From Chloroflexota bacterium (GTDB lineage Bacteria > Chloroflexota > Dormibacteria > CF-121), in contig VBIS01000207.1 in assembly GCA_005880605.1 (NCBI GenBank), positions 1 through 7,113 of the forward strand: a stretch of DNA of 7,113 bases, read 5' to 3'. Below, in pieces: positions 1-5,417 of this stretch. A model generated the notes under the pieces. That model searched no databases. It had not been told where the DNA came from and worked only from the letters and a program-made list of their open reading frames with translations. Every line of letters begins with the position of its first letter. Positions within the stretch are counted from its first letter, which is position 1. A program made the translations under genes and the position numbers.

Positions 1-1
1 C

Positions 2-1501
2 TGGGTCAACGCGGTCGAAGACCTGCTGGTCGATCCCCCCTGCGATGTCGCATTGGTGCGACCGGACACGACCCCGATCCGGAGCGTGCTGGTACCGGTG
101 CGTGGTGGCCCCAGCGCTCAGCTCGCACTCCGGCTGGCCGCCACCGTCTGCAAGGAGACCGGCGCCGAGCTCTGTGTGCTCCACATCTTCAACCCGCGGA
201 TTTCGCCCGAGTCGCAACAACGCGAGGAATCGGGCTTCCTCAAACTCACGAGCATGGTCGATGTCCCGGTCCGGCGGATCACGTTGCTGTCGGCGTCCGT
301 GCGCGAGGCGATCATCCGCGAGGCGGCGCAGCACCAGATGGTGGTTCTCGGCGCGACCCTGAGCCTGATGCATCGCCCGATGGTGCTCGGCGCGCCCATC
401 ACCCGCCTGCTCCGCCGGCTGCCCGGTAGCGTCATGGTGGTCAAGACCGCGGGACCTGTCACCGCGCTCAAAGATCCTGATCGCCCCTTCCGGCTGGAGA
501 GCCGGGCCGCGGCCGCCGAGCGCGTCGACCGGTGGTTCGCGGAAAACACGTTTCACAGCAAGGAGTTCGCGGATCTGCGCCGGCTGGTCGATCTCAAGCA
601 GCGGCAGGGGGTGACCATCAGCCTTGGACTGCCCACCCTCAACGAACAGGACACGATCGGCAAAGTCATCCGCACCTTCAAGAACGCGCTGATGGATCGA
701 GTGCCGCTGCTCGACGAGATCGTCGTCATCGACTCCGGCTCGACCGATCGAACGGCGGCCATCGCGGAGCGCGGCGGTGTCCGGGTGGTGCAGCACAGCG
801 AGATCCTACCCCGCTATGGCGCCTTCCAGGGCAAGGGCGAAGCGCTCTGGAAGAGCCTGTACACGCTGAACGGCGACCTGATCTGCTGGGTCGACACCGA
901 CATCAGCAACATTCACCCCAAGTTCGTCTATGGCCTGCTGGGGCCGTTGCTGAGCGACCCCGAGATCCAATACGTCAAGGGGTTCTACCGTCGCCCGCTC
1001 AAATTCGGCACCGACTTCCAGGCGCAGGGCGGCGGCCGCGTGACCGAGCTCGCCGCGCGGCCGATGCTCAACCTGTTCTTTCCCGAACTCTCCGGCCTGG
1101 TGCAGCCGCTGTCCGGCGAGTACGCGGGCCGGCGGCGCGTGCTGGAAAGCGTGCCCTTCTTCACCGGATACGGCGTCGAGCTGGGCTTACTGCTGGCGAT
1201 TTCTGAGGCGTACGGGTTGCGCGCCATCGCCCAGGTCGACCTGGGCATGCGGGTGCACCGCAACCAGACCCTCTTCGACCTCTCCAAGATGGCGTTCGCG
1301 ATCATGCAGGTGGGGCTGAAACACCTCGGCGACCGTCACCGCATTCATTTGCTCGAGGAAATCAACAAGACCATGAAGCTGATCCACTACGAAGACGAGC
1401 GTTACTGGATCGAACAGAAAGAGATCGAAGACCAGGAACGTCCGCCCATGAATTCGGTGCCGGAATACTTCCTGGCTCGGCACCGAGCCCCCACCGAATA
1501 G
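2..1501 (+). CDS. gpgS: Glucosyl-3-phosphoglycerate synthase (GT-81) fused to USP domains, 5'-partial
   Basis: The product is likely to transfer glucose from an NDP-glucose to 3-phosphoglycerate in the cytoplasm. This is the first step to glucosylglycerate, or to methylglucose lipopolysaccharide in mycobacteria. Numbering from the TTG at 53, the GT-A domain spans about residues 187-420: LPTLNEQDTI (193-202), VIDSGSTDRT (225-234), GKGEALW (260-266), the metal-binding DTD (281-283), GGGRVTELAARP (326-337), QPLSGEYAGRR (351-361), GYGVELGLL (372-380) and VHRN (401-404). These match GpgS blocks I know from mycobacteria. Residues 10-132 form a USP-like fold, from SVLVPVRGG to SVMVVKT. The frame stays open to the window edge, and the extra 17 residues end in DPPCDVALVRP, which looks like the last strand of a preceding USP domain. 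The TTG is therefore probably not the true start, and the gene begins upstream. Some family members accept mannose, so mannosyl-3-phosphoglycerate synthase is the main alternative. No phosphatase partner is visible. Confidence 0.9.
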   Translation, partial: WVNAVEDLLVDPPCDVALVRPDTTPIRSVLVPVRGGPSAQLALRLAATVCKETGAELCVLHIFNPRISPESQQREESGFLKLTSMVDVPVRRITLLSASVREAIIREAAQHQMVVLGATLSLMHRPMVLGAPITRLLRRLPGSVMVVKTAGPVTALKDPDRPFRLESRAAAAERVDRWFAENTFHSKEFADLRRLVDLKQRQGVTISLGLPTLNEQDTIGKVIRTFKNALMDRVPLLDEIVVIDSGSTDRTAAIAERGGVRVVQHSEILPRYGAFQGKGEALWKSLYTLNGDLICWVDTDISNIHPKFVYGLLGPLLSDPEIQYVKGFYRRPLKFGTDFQAQGGGRVTELAARPMLNLFFPELSGLVQPLSGEYAGRRRVLESVPFFTGYGVELGLLLAISEAYGLRAIAQVDLGMRVHRNQTLFDLSKMAFAIMQVGLKHLGDRHRIHLLEEINKTMKLIHYEDERYWIEQKEIEDQERPPMNSVPEYFLARHRAPTE

Positions 1502-1512
1502 CCCCACCCCGA

Positions 1513-1532
1513 CTCCCCCGCAAGCGAGGGAG
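1513..1532 (+). terminator. GC-rich hairpin after gpgS, possible terminator or REP-like element
   Basis: CTCCC at 1513-1517 pairs with GGGAG at 1528-1532. CG at 1519-1520 pairs with CG at 1525-1526, with one C:A mismatch and a CAAG loop. It starts 12 nt after the gpgS stop. No U-tract follows, so Rho-independent termination is uncertain. A smaller inverted repeat (AACCC 1537-1541 with GGGTT 1547-1551) lies directly downstream. The right arm shares 12 identical bases with the hairpin at 5381-5408. Confidence 0.45.
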
Positions 1533-1535
1533 GGA
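1524..1535 (+). repeat. Copy A of 12-bp dispersed repeat GCGAGGGAGGGA
   Basis: The same 12 bases occur on the opposite strand at 5380-5391. Both copies form one arm of an intergenic hairpin. This could be a REP-like family or simply a recurrent terminator sequence. Confidence 0.45.
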
Positions 1536-1565
1536 GAACCCAGAGGGGGTTACGTCGTCCCCTCC

Positions 1566-1571
1566 CATAAT
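1566..1571 (+). promoter_or_regulatory. -10-like hexamer CATAAT for the EamA gene, probably leaderless
   Basis: CATAAT differs from the sigma-70 -10 consensus at one position. It ends exactly six bases before the ATG at 1578, which would put the transcription start at the A of the start codon. No Shine-Dalgarno sequence lies in the gap, and no convincing -35 box is seen. Leaderless transcripts with this spacing are known in Actinobacteria and Deinococcus. Their use here is inferred. Confidence 0.45.
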
Positions 1572-1577
1572 CAGCCG

Positions 1578-2516
1578 ATGCGTCGTGGTTATGCCGCTCT
1601 CGGATTGCTTGCGCTGATCTGGGGTGCCTCGTTCCTCTTCATCAAGTTCGCCATTCGCGACATGAGCCCGGCGACCCTGGTGCTGTCGCGCGCCGTGTTC
1701 GGCGTGGCGACGCTGGGCGCCGTCTTCGCGGCTCGCCGGCAGAGCCCCTTCCCGGTCGGGACGCGCAGCCGTCTGCTCCCCTTCGTCCTGCTCGCTATCT
1801 TCGGCAGCCTCCTGCCGTGGTTTGCCTTTGGCTTCGGGGAGCTGTCGATCAGCAGCGCGCTCGCCAGCATTCTGAATGCGACCACACCTCTGTGGACGGC
1901 GGTGTTCGCGTACTGGGTCACTCCGGCGGAGCGGCCCAGCCCGCTCAACTATCTTGGCGTGGCCGTCGGGTTCGTCGGCACCGGCGTTCTGATCGCGCCC
2001 GACCTGATCGGCCAGCCCTTGCGGGCGACCACCCTGGGGACGCTCGCCGTGGCCGGGGCGGCCGCGAGCTACGCGGTGGCCGCATTGATTCAGCGTCGGC
2101 GCCTCCGCGGCGTCAGTCCGCTGCAGGTCGGCTTCTGGCAGCTCGCGCTCACCGCGCCGCTGGCGTTGGCCGCCGCGCTCCCCACCATCGGCGCGACCCA
2201 CCTGCGATTGCCGTCAATCGCCGCGATGCTCGTCCTCGGGGTAGGCGGCTCCGGCATCGCCTACCTTCTTTACTACTACATGATGAACACGCTCGGCGCA
2301 ACCCGCGCCACGACGGTGACCTTCCTACTTCCGATCACCGCGGTCTTCTGGGGCGCAAGCATTCTGCGCGAGGCGATCACCATTCCCATCCTGGCCGGCA
2401 TGATCGTGATCCTGCTGGGCGTCTTCCTGACCAGCCGGCGGGCAACCGCGGCGGCGCCGTCTGCAGATCGGCCCTTACCTGAAATCTCATCTGGCACCGG
2501 TACAATCACGCGTTGA
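1578..2516 (+). CDS. EamA/DMT-superfamily transporter
   Basis: This is a 312-residue inner-membrane protein with about ten hydrophobic helices, the usual size and layout for the drug/metabolite transporter superfamily. Two EamA repeats are visible, roughly residues 5-140 and 150-285. Repeat 1 opens with LIWGASFLFIKFA (13-25) and carries SILNATTPLWTAVFA (97-111). Repeat 2 carries the equivalent TTVTFLLPITAVFWGAS (245-261) followed by REAIT and a final helix. Members export amino acids, metabolites or drugs, and the substrate cannot be read from sequence. The ATG fits the family N-terminus and sits six bases after a -10-like hexamer. A 25-residue hydrophilic Ala/Pro/Ser-rich tail follows the last helix. 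The lipoprotein gene starts one base after the stop codon, so the two genes are probably co-translated. Confidence 0.9.
   Translation: MRRGYAALGLLALIWGASFLFIKFAIRDMSPATLVLSRAVFGVATLGAVFAARRQSPFPVGTRSRLLPFVLLAIFGSLLPWFAFGFGELSISSALASILNATTPLWTAVFAYWVTPAERPSPLNYLGVAVGFVGTGVLIAPDLIGQPLRATTLGTLAVAGAAASYAVAALIQRRRLRGVSPLQVGFWQLALTAPLALAAALPTIGATHLRLPSIAAMLVLGVGGSGIAYLLYYYMMNTLGATRATTVTFLLPITAVFWGASILREAITIPILAGMIVILLGVFLTSRRATAAAPSADRPLPEISSGTGTITR
2501..2506 (+). promoter_or_regulatory. -10-like hexamer TACAAT upstream of the lipoprotein gene
   Basis: TACAAT lies inside the 3' end of the transporter gene, 11 bases before the lipoprotein ATG, and would give a leader of about five bases. There is no clear -35 box and no Shine-Dalgarno sequence. 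Read-through from the transporter gene is an equally good explanation for expression. Confidence 0.3.
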
Positions 2517-2517
2517 C

Positions 2518-3084
2518 ATGCGCCGCCTCCCGCTTGCGCTGAGCGCGCTGACTCTCATGCTCAGCGGCTGCAGCATGCCCATGACCGGGGCCTCGGTCAG
2601 CCCGACATCAACCGCAACGCCCACCCCATCGCCGTCCGCCACCCCAACGACGGCCCCCACACCTACCCTCGTCAACGGCCGCATCACCGTCTCCAACCTC
2701 GATGACAATGGCGCGGCGGTGGTCGCGGGCATCCTCTACCCGCCGAGCGGCGGCGCCTGCGGCGCCAACGGCAAGTACGACAGCTGTCCGGTCACCGATG
2801 GGCTCGCGCAACGGCTGGATTCAAACCCCGTCGCTGGGGCTGAGCCGCTCTGCCGCTGCCAGAACACCTATCAATCCCGAATCATCACCACGGAATCGCT
2901 CCCACCCGGGAACCCCGGCGCCATCGCCCACGTCGTCCTCGACTTCGGCGGCAGCACGGTGACGCTGGACGTCACCGTCATCCGCTCGGCCGGCGGCTGG
3001 TTCGCCAGCGATACCAGTTGCACCGGGCAGGATCCGGGAACGACCTCGATCTATTCGGTCATGCCTCCAGCCTGCGGCGCTTAA
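2518..3084 (+). CDS. Predicted secreted lipoprotein with six-cysteine domain, function unknown
   Basis: The 188-residue product starts with a lipoprotein signal peptide: two arginines, a hydrophobic core and the lipobox LSGC with Cys18 as lipidation site. A low-complexity linker rich in Thr, Pro and Ser follows (about 24-50), typical of a tether that holds a domain away from the membrane or wall. The remaining domain (about 51-188) has six cysteines, at 81, 90, 112, 114, 168 and 186, enough for three disulfides. It contains two hydrophobic beta-like stretches (AHVVLDFGG, 137-145, and VTLDVTVIRSAGGWF, 148-162). I do not recognise the domain. The ATG lies one base after the transporter TGA, so translational coupling is likely, but I cannot link the two functionally. 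Confidence 0.82.
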   Translation: MRRLPLALSALTLMLSGCSMPMTGASVSPTSTATPTPSPSATPTTAPTPTLVNGRITVSNLDDNGAAVVAGILYPPSGGACGANGKYDSCPVTDGLAQRLDSNPVAGAEPLCRCQNTYQSRIITTESLPPGNPGAIAHVVLDFGGSTVTLDVTVIRSAGGWFASDTSCTGQDPGTTSIYSVMPPACGA

Positions 3085-3087
3085 AGT
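3082..3087 (+). promoter_or_regulatory. -10-like hexamer TAAAGT before the DUF2269 relic
   Basis: TAAAGT ends six bases before the ATG at 3094, the spacing expected for a leaderless start. Its first three bases are also the lipoprotein stop codon, so part of the match is forced by coding. No Shine-Dalgarno sequence is present. Confidence 0.25.
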
Positions 3088-3093
3088 AACTCC

Positions 3094-3457
3094 ATGACCG
3101 TCAGCTGGTACACGCTGCTCAAGTACGTGCATGTGCTGCTGGCGATCACTGCGGTCGGCAGCAACATCACCTATGGGGTCTGGAATGCGCTCGCGGCGAG
3201 GGAGCCGGCGCATGCGCCCTGTTGGCGGACTGCGTCAGGGCTGGATCCTCGCCGCCTTGATCCTCTTTGTGCTGTTGATCGTGGTGGCGATTGGTTTCTA
3301 TTCGCGCGTTATCCGGCAGCAGATCAAGGTGATGGACAGCGAAGGCCTCGGCAGCGCCGCCTACAAACGGCTCGACGGGCAGGCGACGATCTACGGCATC
3401 ATCAGTCTTGTAATCGCGCTTCTCATCGTCTTTTTGATGGTGGTCAAGCCTTTCTAG
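3094..3457 (+). pseudogene. DUF2269-type integral membrane protein, broken by internal loss and frameshift
   Basis: The first frame reads a normal family N-terminus, TLLKYVHVLLAITAVGSN, and continues to AAREPAHAP near 3219. It then becomes Arg/Pro-rich nonsense. From about 3220 the next frame picks up family-like protein: VGGLRQGWILAALILF, then FYSRVIRQQIKVMDSEG, and finally a helix ending FLMVVKPF at the TAG stop (3455-3457). Intact relatives as I remember them are about 150 residues, with a second helix between these parts. The two halves here total about 117 residues, so roughly 30 codons are missing at a junction near 3213-3225, with a change of frame. Neither half alone should give a working protein. 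The gene lies 9 nt after the lipoprotein stop, and its 3' end overlaps the convergent metallopeptidase gene by 14 nt. The family assignment is from memory of the sequence pattern. Confidence 0.7.
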
Positions 3458-3872
3458 TCGTCTCGAGCGCTTCCTCCTGGAAGGTGCCACTCGTGTCCAG
3501 GCGCCACGACCGTGCCTCACGGAGTGTTCCCTCCCGCACCGACGCCACGACGTAGCTATAGAACGACCAGCCGTGCTCGGTGTCGAAACGCGATGGGATC
3601 GCCGGATGATCCGGATGGCTGTGCGCAAACCCGATGATCTCCAGCCCGCGCGACTCCGCATCTTTCTGGACGCGTAATTGCTCCAGCGGGTCGAGCGCAT
3701 AGCGATCGCGGGGCCGGTCGGTGATGGTGTTGCGCATGCCGCGGAACTCGTCGACCGTGTGATCGCCGCCGGCAACACGGCCGATCAACGCCCCGCACGC
3801 CTCATTCGGATAGCCCGCTTCCAGATGTTGCCGCATCTGGTCCATCACGGACGGCGGTACCCGCAGCGTCAA
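3444..3872 (-). CDS. mec: JAMM/MPN+ metallopeptidase (M67, Mec-like)
   Basis: This 142-residue protein has the complete JAMM zinc site. Glu24 lies in YPNEACGALIG, His84 and His86 in AHSHP, and Ser94 and Asp97 in PSRFD, fitting E-xn-HxH-x7-S-xx-D. Single-domain bacterial members such as mycobacterial Mec+ release cysteine from the C-terminus of the sulfur carrier CysO after CysM has built it there. The gene follows cysM with a 4-nt TTGA overlap, supporting the same role. The start is TTG at 3872. It is favoured because the residues after it (TLRVPPSVMDQM) match the usual family N-terminus, whereas the next ATG is nine codons in and would remove the first strand. A GGAAG sits only two bases upstream, so translation probably depends on coupling to cysM. 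The exact protein substrate is inferred. Confidence 0.88.
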   Translation of the reverse strand: MTLRVPPSVMDQMRQHLEAGYPNEACGALIGRVAGGDHTVDEFRGMRNTITDRPRDRYALDPLEQLRVQKDAESRGLEIIGFAHSHPDHPAIPSRFDTEHGWSFYSYVVASVREGTLREARSWRLDTSGTFQEEALETTRKA

Positions 3873-4810
3873 AACTTCCGGCGGTAGAGTCCCGAGCTCA
3901 GGTAGCGGTCGCCGCCGTCGGGGAAGACCATCACGAACACGCCCTCCGAGGTTCGGCGCGCCACCTCGCGGGCCGCGTACAGCGCCGCGCCCGATGAGTT
4001 GCCGACCAGCAGCCCTTCGGAACGCGCCAGGTCGTGGGCCAGCTCATAGGCGGCCTCCGTCGGCACGCTGATTTTTTCATCCTGCAGGCTCGGGTCGTAG
4101 ATGCCGGGCACGATCGAGCTCTCCATGTGCTTGAGCCCCTCGAGCCCGTGCAACCCGTCGGATGGCTCCGCCGCAATCACCCGGATCGCCCGGTTGTGGC
4201 GCTTGAGGAATCGACCCGCCCCCATCAGCGTGCCGCTGGTCCCGATGCCGGCGACAAAGTGCGTGATCTCGCCATGAGTCTGGTCCAGGATCTCAGGCCC
4301 TGTGGTGTCGAAGTGGGCGCGCCAGTTGAACGGATTGTTGTATTGATCCGGCATGAAATACACGCCCGGCGCCGATTCCTTGATCCGGTGCGCCTCGAGG
4401 ATGGCGCCGTCCGATCCCTCGAGCGCGGGGGTGAAAATCGCCTCCGCGCCGAAGGCGTTGACGATCTCGCGCCGTTCCTCGTTGACATTGGCCGGCATCA
4501 CCAGCTTCACCTGGTAACCCTTGGCCGCCCCGATCAGGGCGTAGGCGATGCCGGTGTTGCCGGAGGTCGAGTCCAGGATGACCTTCTCCACCGTCAACTC
4601 GCCGGTCCGCTCGGCCTCCTCGATCATGCGCAGCGCCGGCCGGTCCTTGACCGAGCCGCCCGGGTTGAACCATTCGGCCTTCGCATAAAAAGTGATGTGC
4701 GGGAACTCCTTTTCGAGCAGCCGGATCCGGATCAGCGGGGTGTTGCCGATCCGCTGCAGGATCGACTGGTCCGGTAAGTTCTCGAAGACGGAGAGCGCGC
4801 GGTGCGGCAT
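3869..4810 (-). CDS. cysM: PLP-dependent cysteine synthase, CysM-type
   Basis: This 313-residue fold-type II PLP enzyme makes cysteine from an activated serine and a sulfur donor. Family marks are IGNTPLIRI (21-29), the PLP lysine in NPGGSVKDRPA (Lys55), substrate loop TSGNTG (82-87), phosphate cradle GIGTSGT (188-194) and GNSSGA (270-275), whose serine contacts the pyridine nitrogen. It looks closer to mycobacterial CysM than to CysK: EITHFVAGIGTSGTLMG and the segment after AAEP resemble CysM, which uses O-phosphoserine and CysO-thiocarboxylate. Lys227, in GLKHM, falls where I align the phosphoserine-binding Arg220 of mycobacterial CysM. The long C-terminal tail of that enzyme is absent, and this protein ends at SSGLYRRKF. 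The ATG is the first start after an in-frame TAA. Cystathionine beta-synthase or an ordinary O-acetylserine sulfhydrylase are less likely alternatives. Confidence 0.88.
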   Translation of the reverse strand: MPHRALSVFENLPDQSILQRIGNTPLIRIRLLEKEFPHITFYAKAEWFNPGGSVKDRPALRMIEEAERTGELTVEKVILDSTSGNTGIAYALIGAAKGYQVKLVMPANVNEERREIVNAFGAEAIFTPALEGSDGAILEAHRIKESAPGVYFMPDQYNNPFNWRAHFDTTGPEILDQTHGEITHFVAGIGTSGTLMGAGRFLKRHNRAIRVIAAEPSDGLHGLEGLKHMESSIVPGIYDPSLQDEKISVPTEAAYELAHDLARSEGLLVGNSSGAALYAAREVARRTSEGVFVMVFPDGGDRYLSSGLYRRKF

Positions 4811-4819
4811 GGGCTCATC

Positions 4820-4825
4820 ATTTTA
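4820..4825 (-). promoter_or_regulatory. -10-like hexamer TAAAAT for the cysM-mec operon
   Basis: On the minus strand TAAAAT ends nine bases before the cysM ATG, so transcription would begin two or three bases ahead of the start codon. The gap holds only a weak GATGAG. No recognisable -35 box is found. Its first three bases are also the in-frame TAA upstream of cysM. Confidence 0.4.
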
Positions 4826-4883
4826 CGGGCCCTCCCCCGTCGCGCCCGGATTCCGAGTTCGGTCAGGCCGGCTTTTGACGCGC

Positions 4884-4889
4884 TATACT
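4884..4889 (+). promoter_or_regulatory. -10-like hexamer TATACT for the RDD gene
   Basis: TATACT matches the -10 consensus at five of six positions and would start a transcript near 4896 with a leader of about 35 bases. A good -35 box at 16-18 bases spacing is not seen. TTGACG occurs at 4875-4880 but is too close to serve. The site lies in the 120-bp divergent gap shared with cysM. Confidence 0.4.
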
Positions 4890-4919
4890 GCGGCCGAATT
4901 CGTCCACGCGTTCATTTTC

Positions 4920-4924
4920 GGAGG
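4920..4924 (+). promoter_or_regulatory. Shine-Dalgarno GGAGG for the RDD gene
   Basis: GGAGG ends six bases before the ATG at 4931 and fixes that start. It is the only strong ribosome binding site in the window, in contrast to the weak or absent sites at the other genes. Confidence 0.8.
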
Positions 4925-4930
4925 TAGCCT

Positions 4931-5353
4931 ATGGCCGCAGCAGCGTCCGCCGCCGTTACCCAAACCAAAGCCGGGTTCTGGATCCGCGTCGTGGCGTTCA
5001 TCATCGACAGCATCATCGTCGGGGTCATCAACGCGATCGTCGCCGCCATCCTCAGCAGCAACACCACCGGGCGTACGGGAATCCAGACGATCCTCGGCAT
5101 CATCTACTTCAGCTACTTCTGGTCGGCCAGCAGCCCATGGCCCGGTCAGACGGTCGGCGACAAGCTCCTCAACCTTCGCGTGATTCGAACCGACGGCAGC
5201 GACCTCACCATCGTGCAGGCGTTCATTCGCTACGTCGGACTGTTCATCTCGTTCATCGTGATCTTCATCGGCGTCATCTGGGTAGCCTTCGACCCGAACA
5301 AGCAAGGCTGGCACGACAAGATCGCCGGAACCTACGTCGTCAAGACCGTCTAA
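4931..5353 (+). CDS. RDD-family small membrane protein
   Basis: The 140-residue product has three hydrophobic helices, about 15-40, 52-66 and 98-120, in the standard RDD order. Signature residues are Arg19 and Asp26 in the first helix (GFWIRVVAFIID), the loop GQTVGDKLLNLRVI (72-85) and the closing WHDKIAGTYVV (127-137) with Asp129. RDD proteins are small inner-membrane proteins. Some act in Na+/H+ exchange, but most have no known role, and none can be assigned here. A short Ala-rich N-terminus precedes helix 1. It is transcribed divergently from cysM, has its own -10-like site and ribosome binding site, and ends 27 bases before a strong hairpin, so it is probably a single-gene unit. Confidence 0.9.
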   Translation: MAAAASAAVTQTKAGFWIRVVAFIIDSIIVGVINAIVAAILSSNTTGRTGIQTILGIIYFSYFWSASSPWPGQTVGDKLLNLRVIRTDGSDLTIVQAFIRYVGLFISFIVIFIGVIWVAFDPNKQGWHDKIAGTYVVKTV

Positions 5354-5379
5354 GGACGACTGAAAGATCCGCTCTCAGG

Positions 5380-5391
5380 TCCCTCCCTCGC
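5380..5391 (-). repeat. Copy B of 12-bp dispersed repeat GCGAGGGAGGGA
   Basis: It is identical on the minus strand to 1524-1535 and lies within the left arm of the 5381-5408 hairpin. A looser relative (TCCGGGCGCG then GGGGGAGGG on the minus strand) lies at about 4832-4850, upstream of cysM. Confidence 0.45.
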
Positions 5392-5408
5392 CTCCGGGCG
5401 CGGGAGGG
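5381..5408. terminator. Strong GC-rich hairpin between convergent genes
   Basis: CCCTCCC (5381-5387) pairs with GGGAGGG (5402-5408). After one T:C mismatch, CGCC (5389-5392) pairs with GGCG (5397-5400) around a TCCG loop, giving 11 base pairs. It lies between the RDD stop and the stop of the convergent nitroreductase relic, where a two-way terminator is expected. There is no clear U-tract on either side. It is related in sequence to the hairpin after gpgS. Confidence 0.6.
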
Positions 5409-5417
5409 TCGGAGCGG

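Noticed and set aside
53..55. TTG as the true start of the gpgS gene
   Set aside because: The same frame is open upstream to the window edge and encodes protein-like sequence resembling a USP domain end, and no ribosome site precedes the TTG.
532..1206. Plus-strand frame of 224 codons inside gpgS
   Set aside because: It overlaps the GT-81 catalytic domain in another frame and encodes Arg/Ala/Gly-rich nonsense.
1362..2201. Long minus-strand frame of 279 codons opposite gpgS and the EamA gene
   Set aside because: Its product is a charged Arg/Gly/Glu-rich low-complexity sequence typical of antisense frames in GC-rich genes. The opposite strand holds clear known families.
3131..3457. Second half of the DUF2269 relic as a separate small gene
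   Set aside because: Residues after the ATG at 3131 are Arg/Ser-rich and unlike a membrane-protein start. Family-like sequence only begins near 3220, so this is the tail of a broken gene.
4034..4777. Plus-strand frame of 247 codons opposite cysM
   Set aside because: It is the antisense shadow of a well-supported PLP enzyme and has no recognisable domain or ribosome site.
4875..4880. TTGACG as -35 box for the RDD gene
   Set aside because: It lies only three bases before TATACT, and nothing resembling a -10 box lies 16-18 bases downstream.
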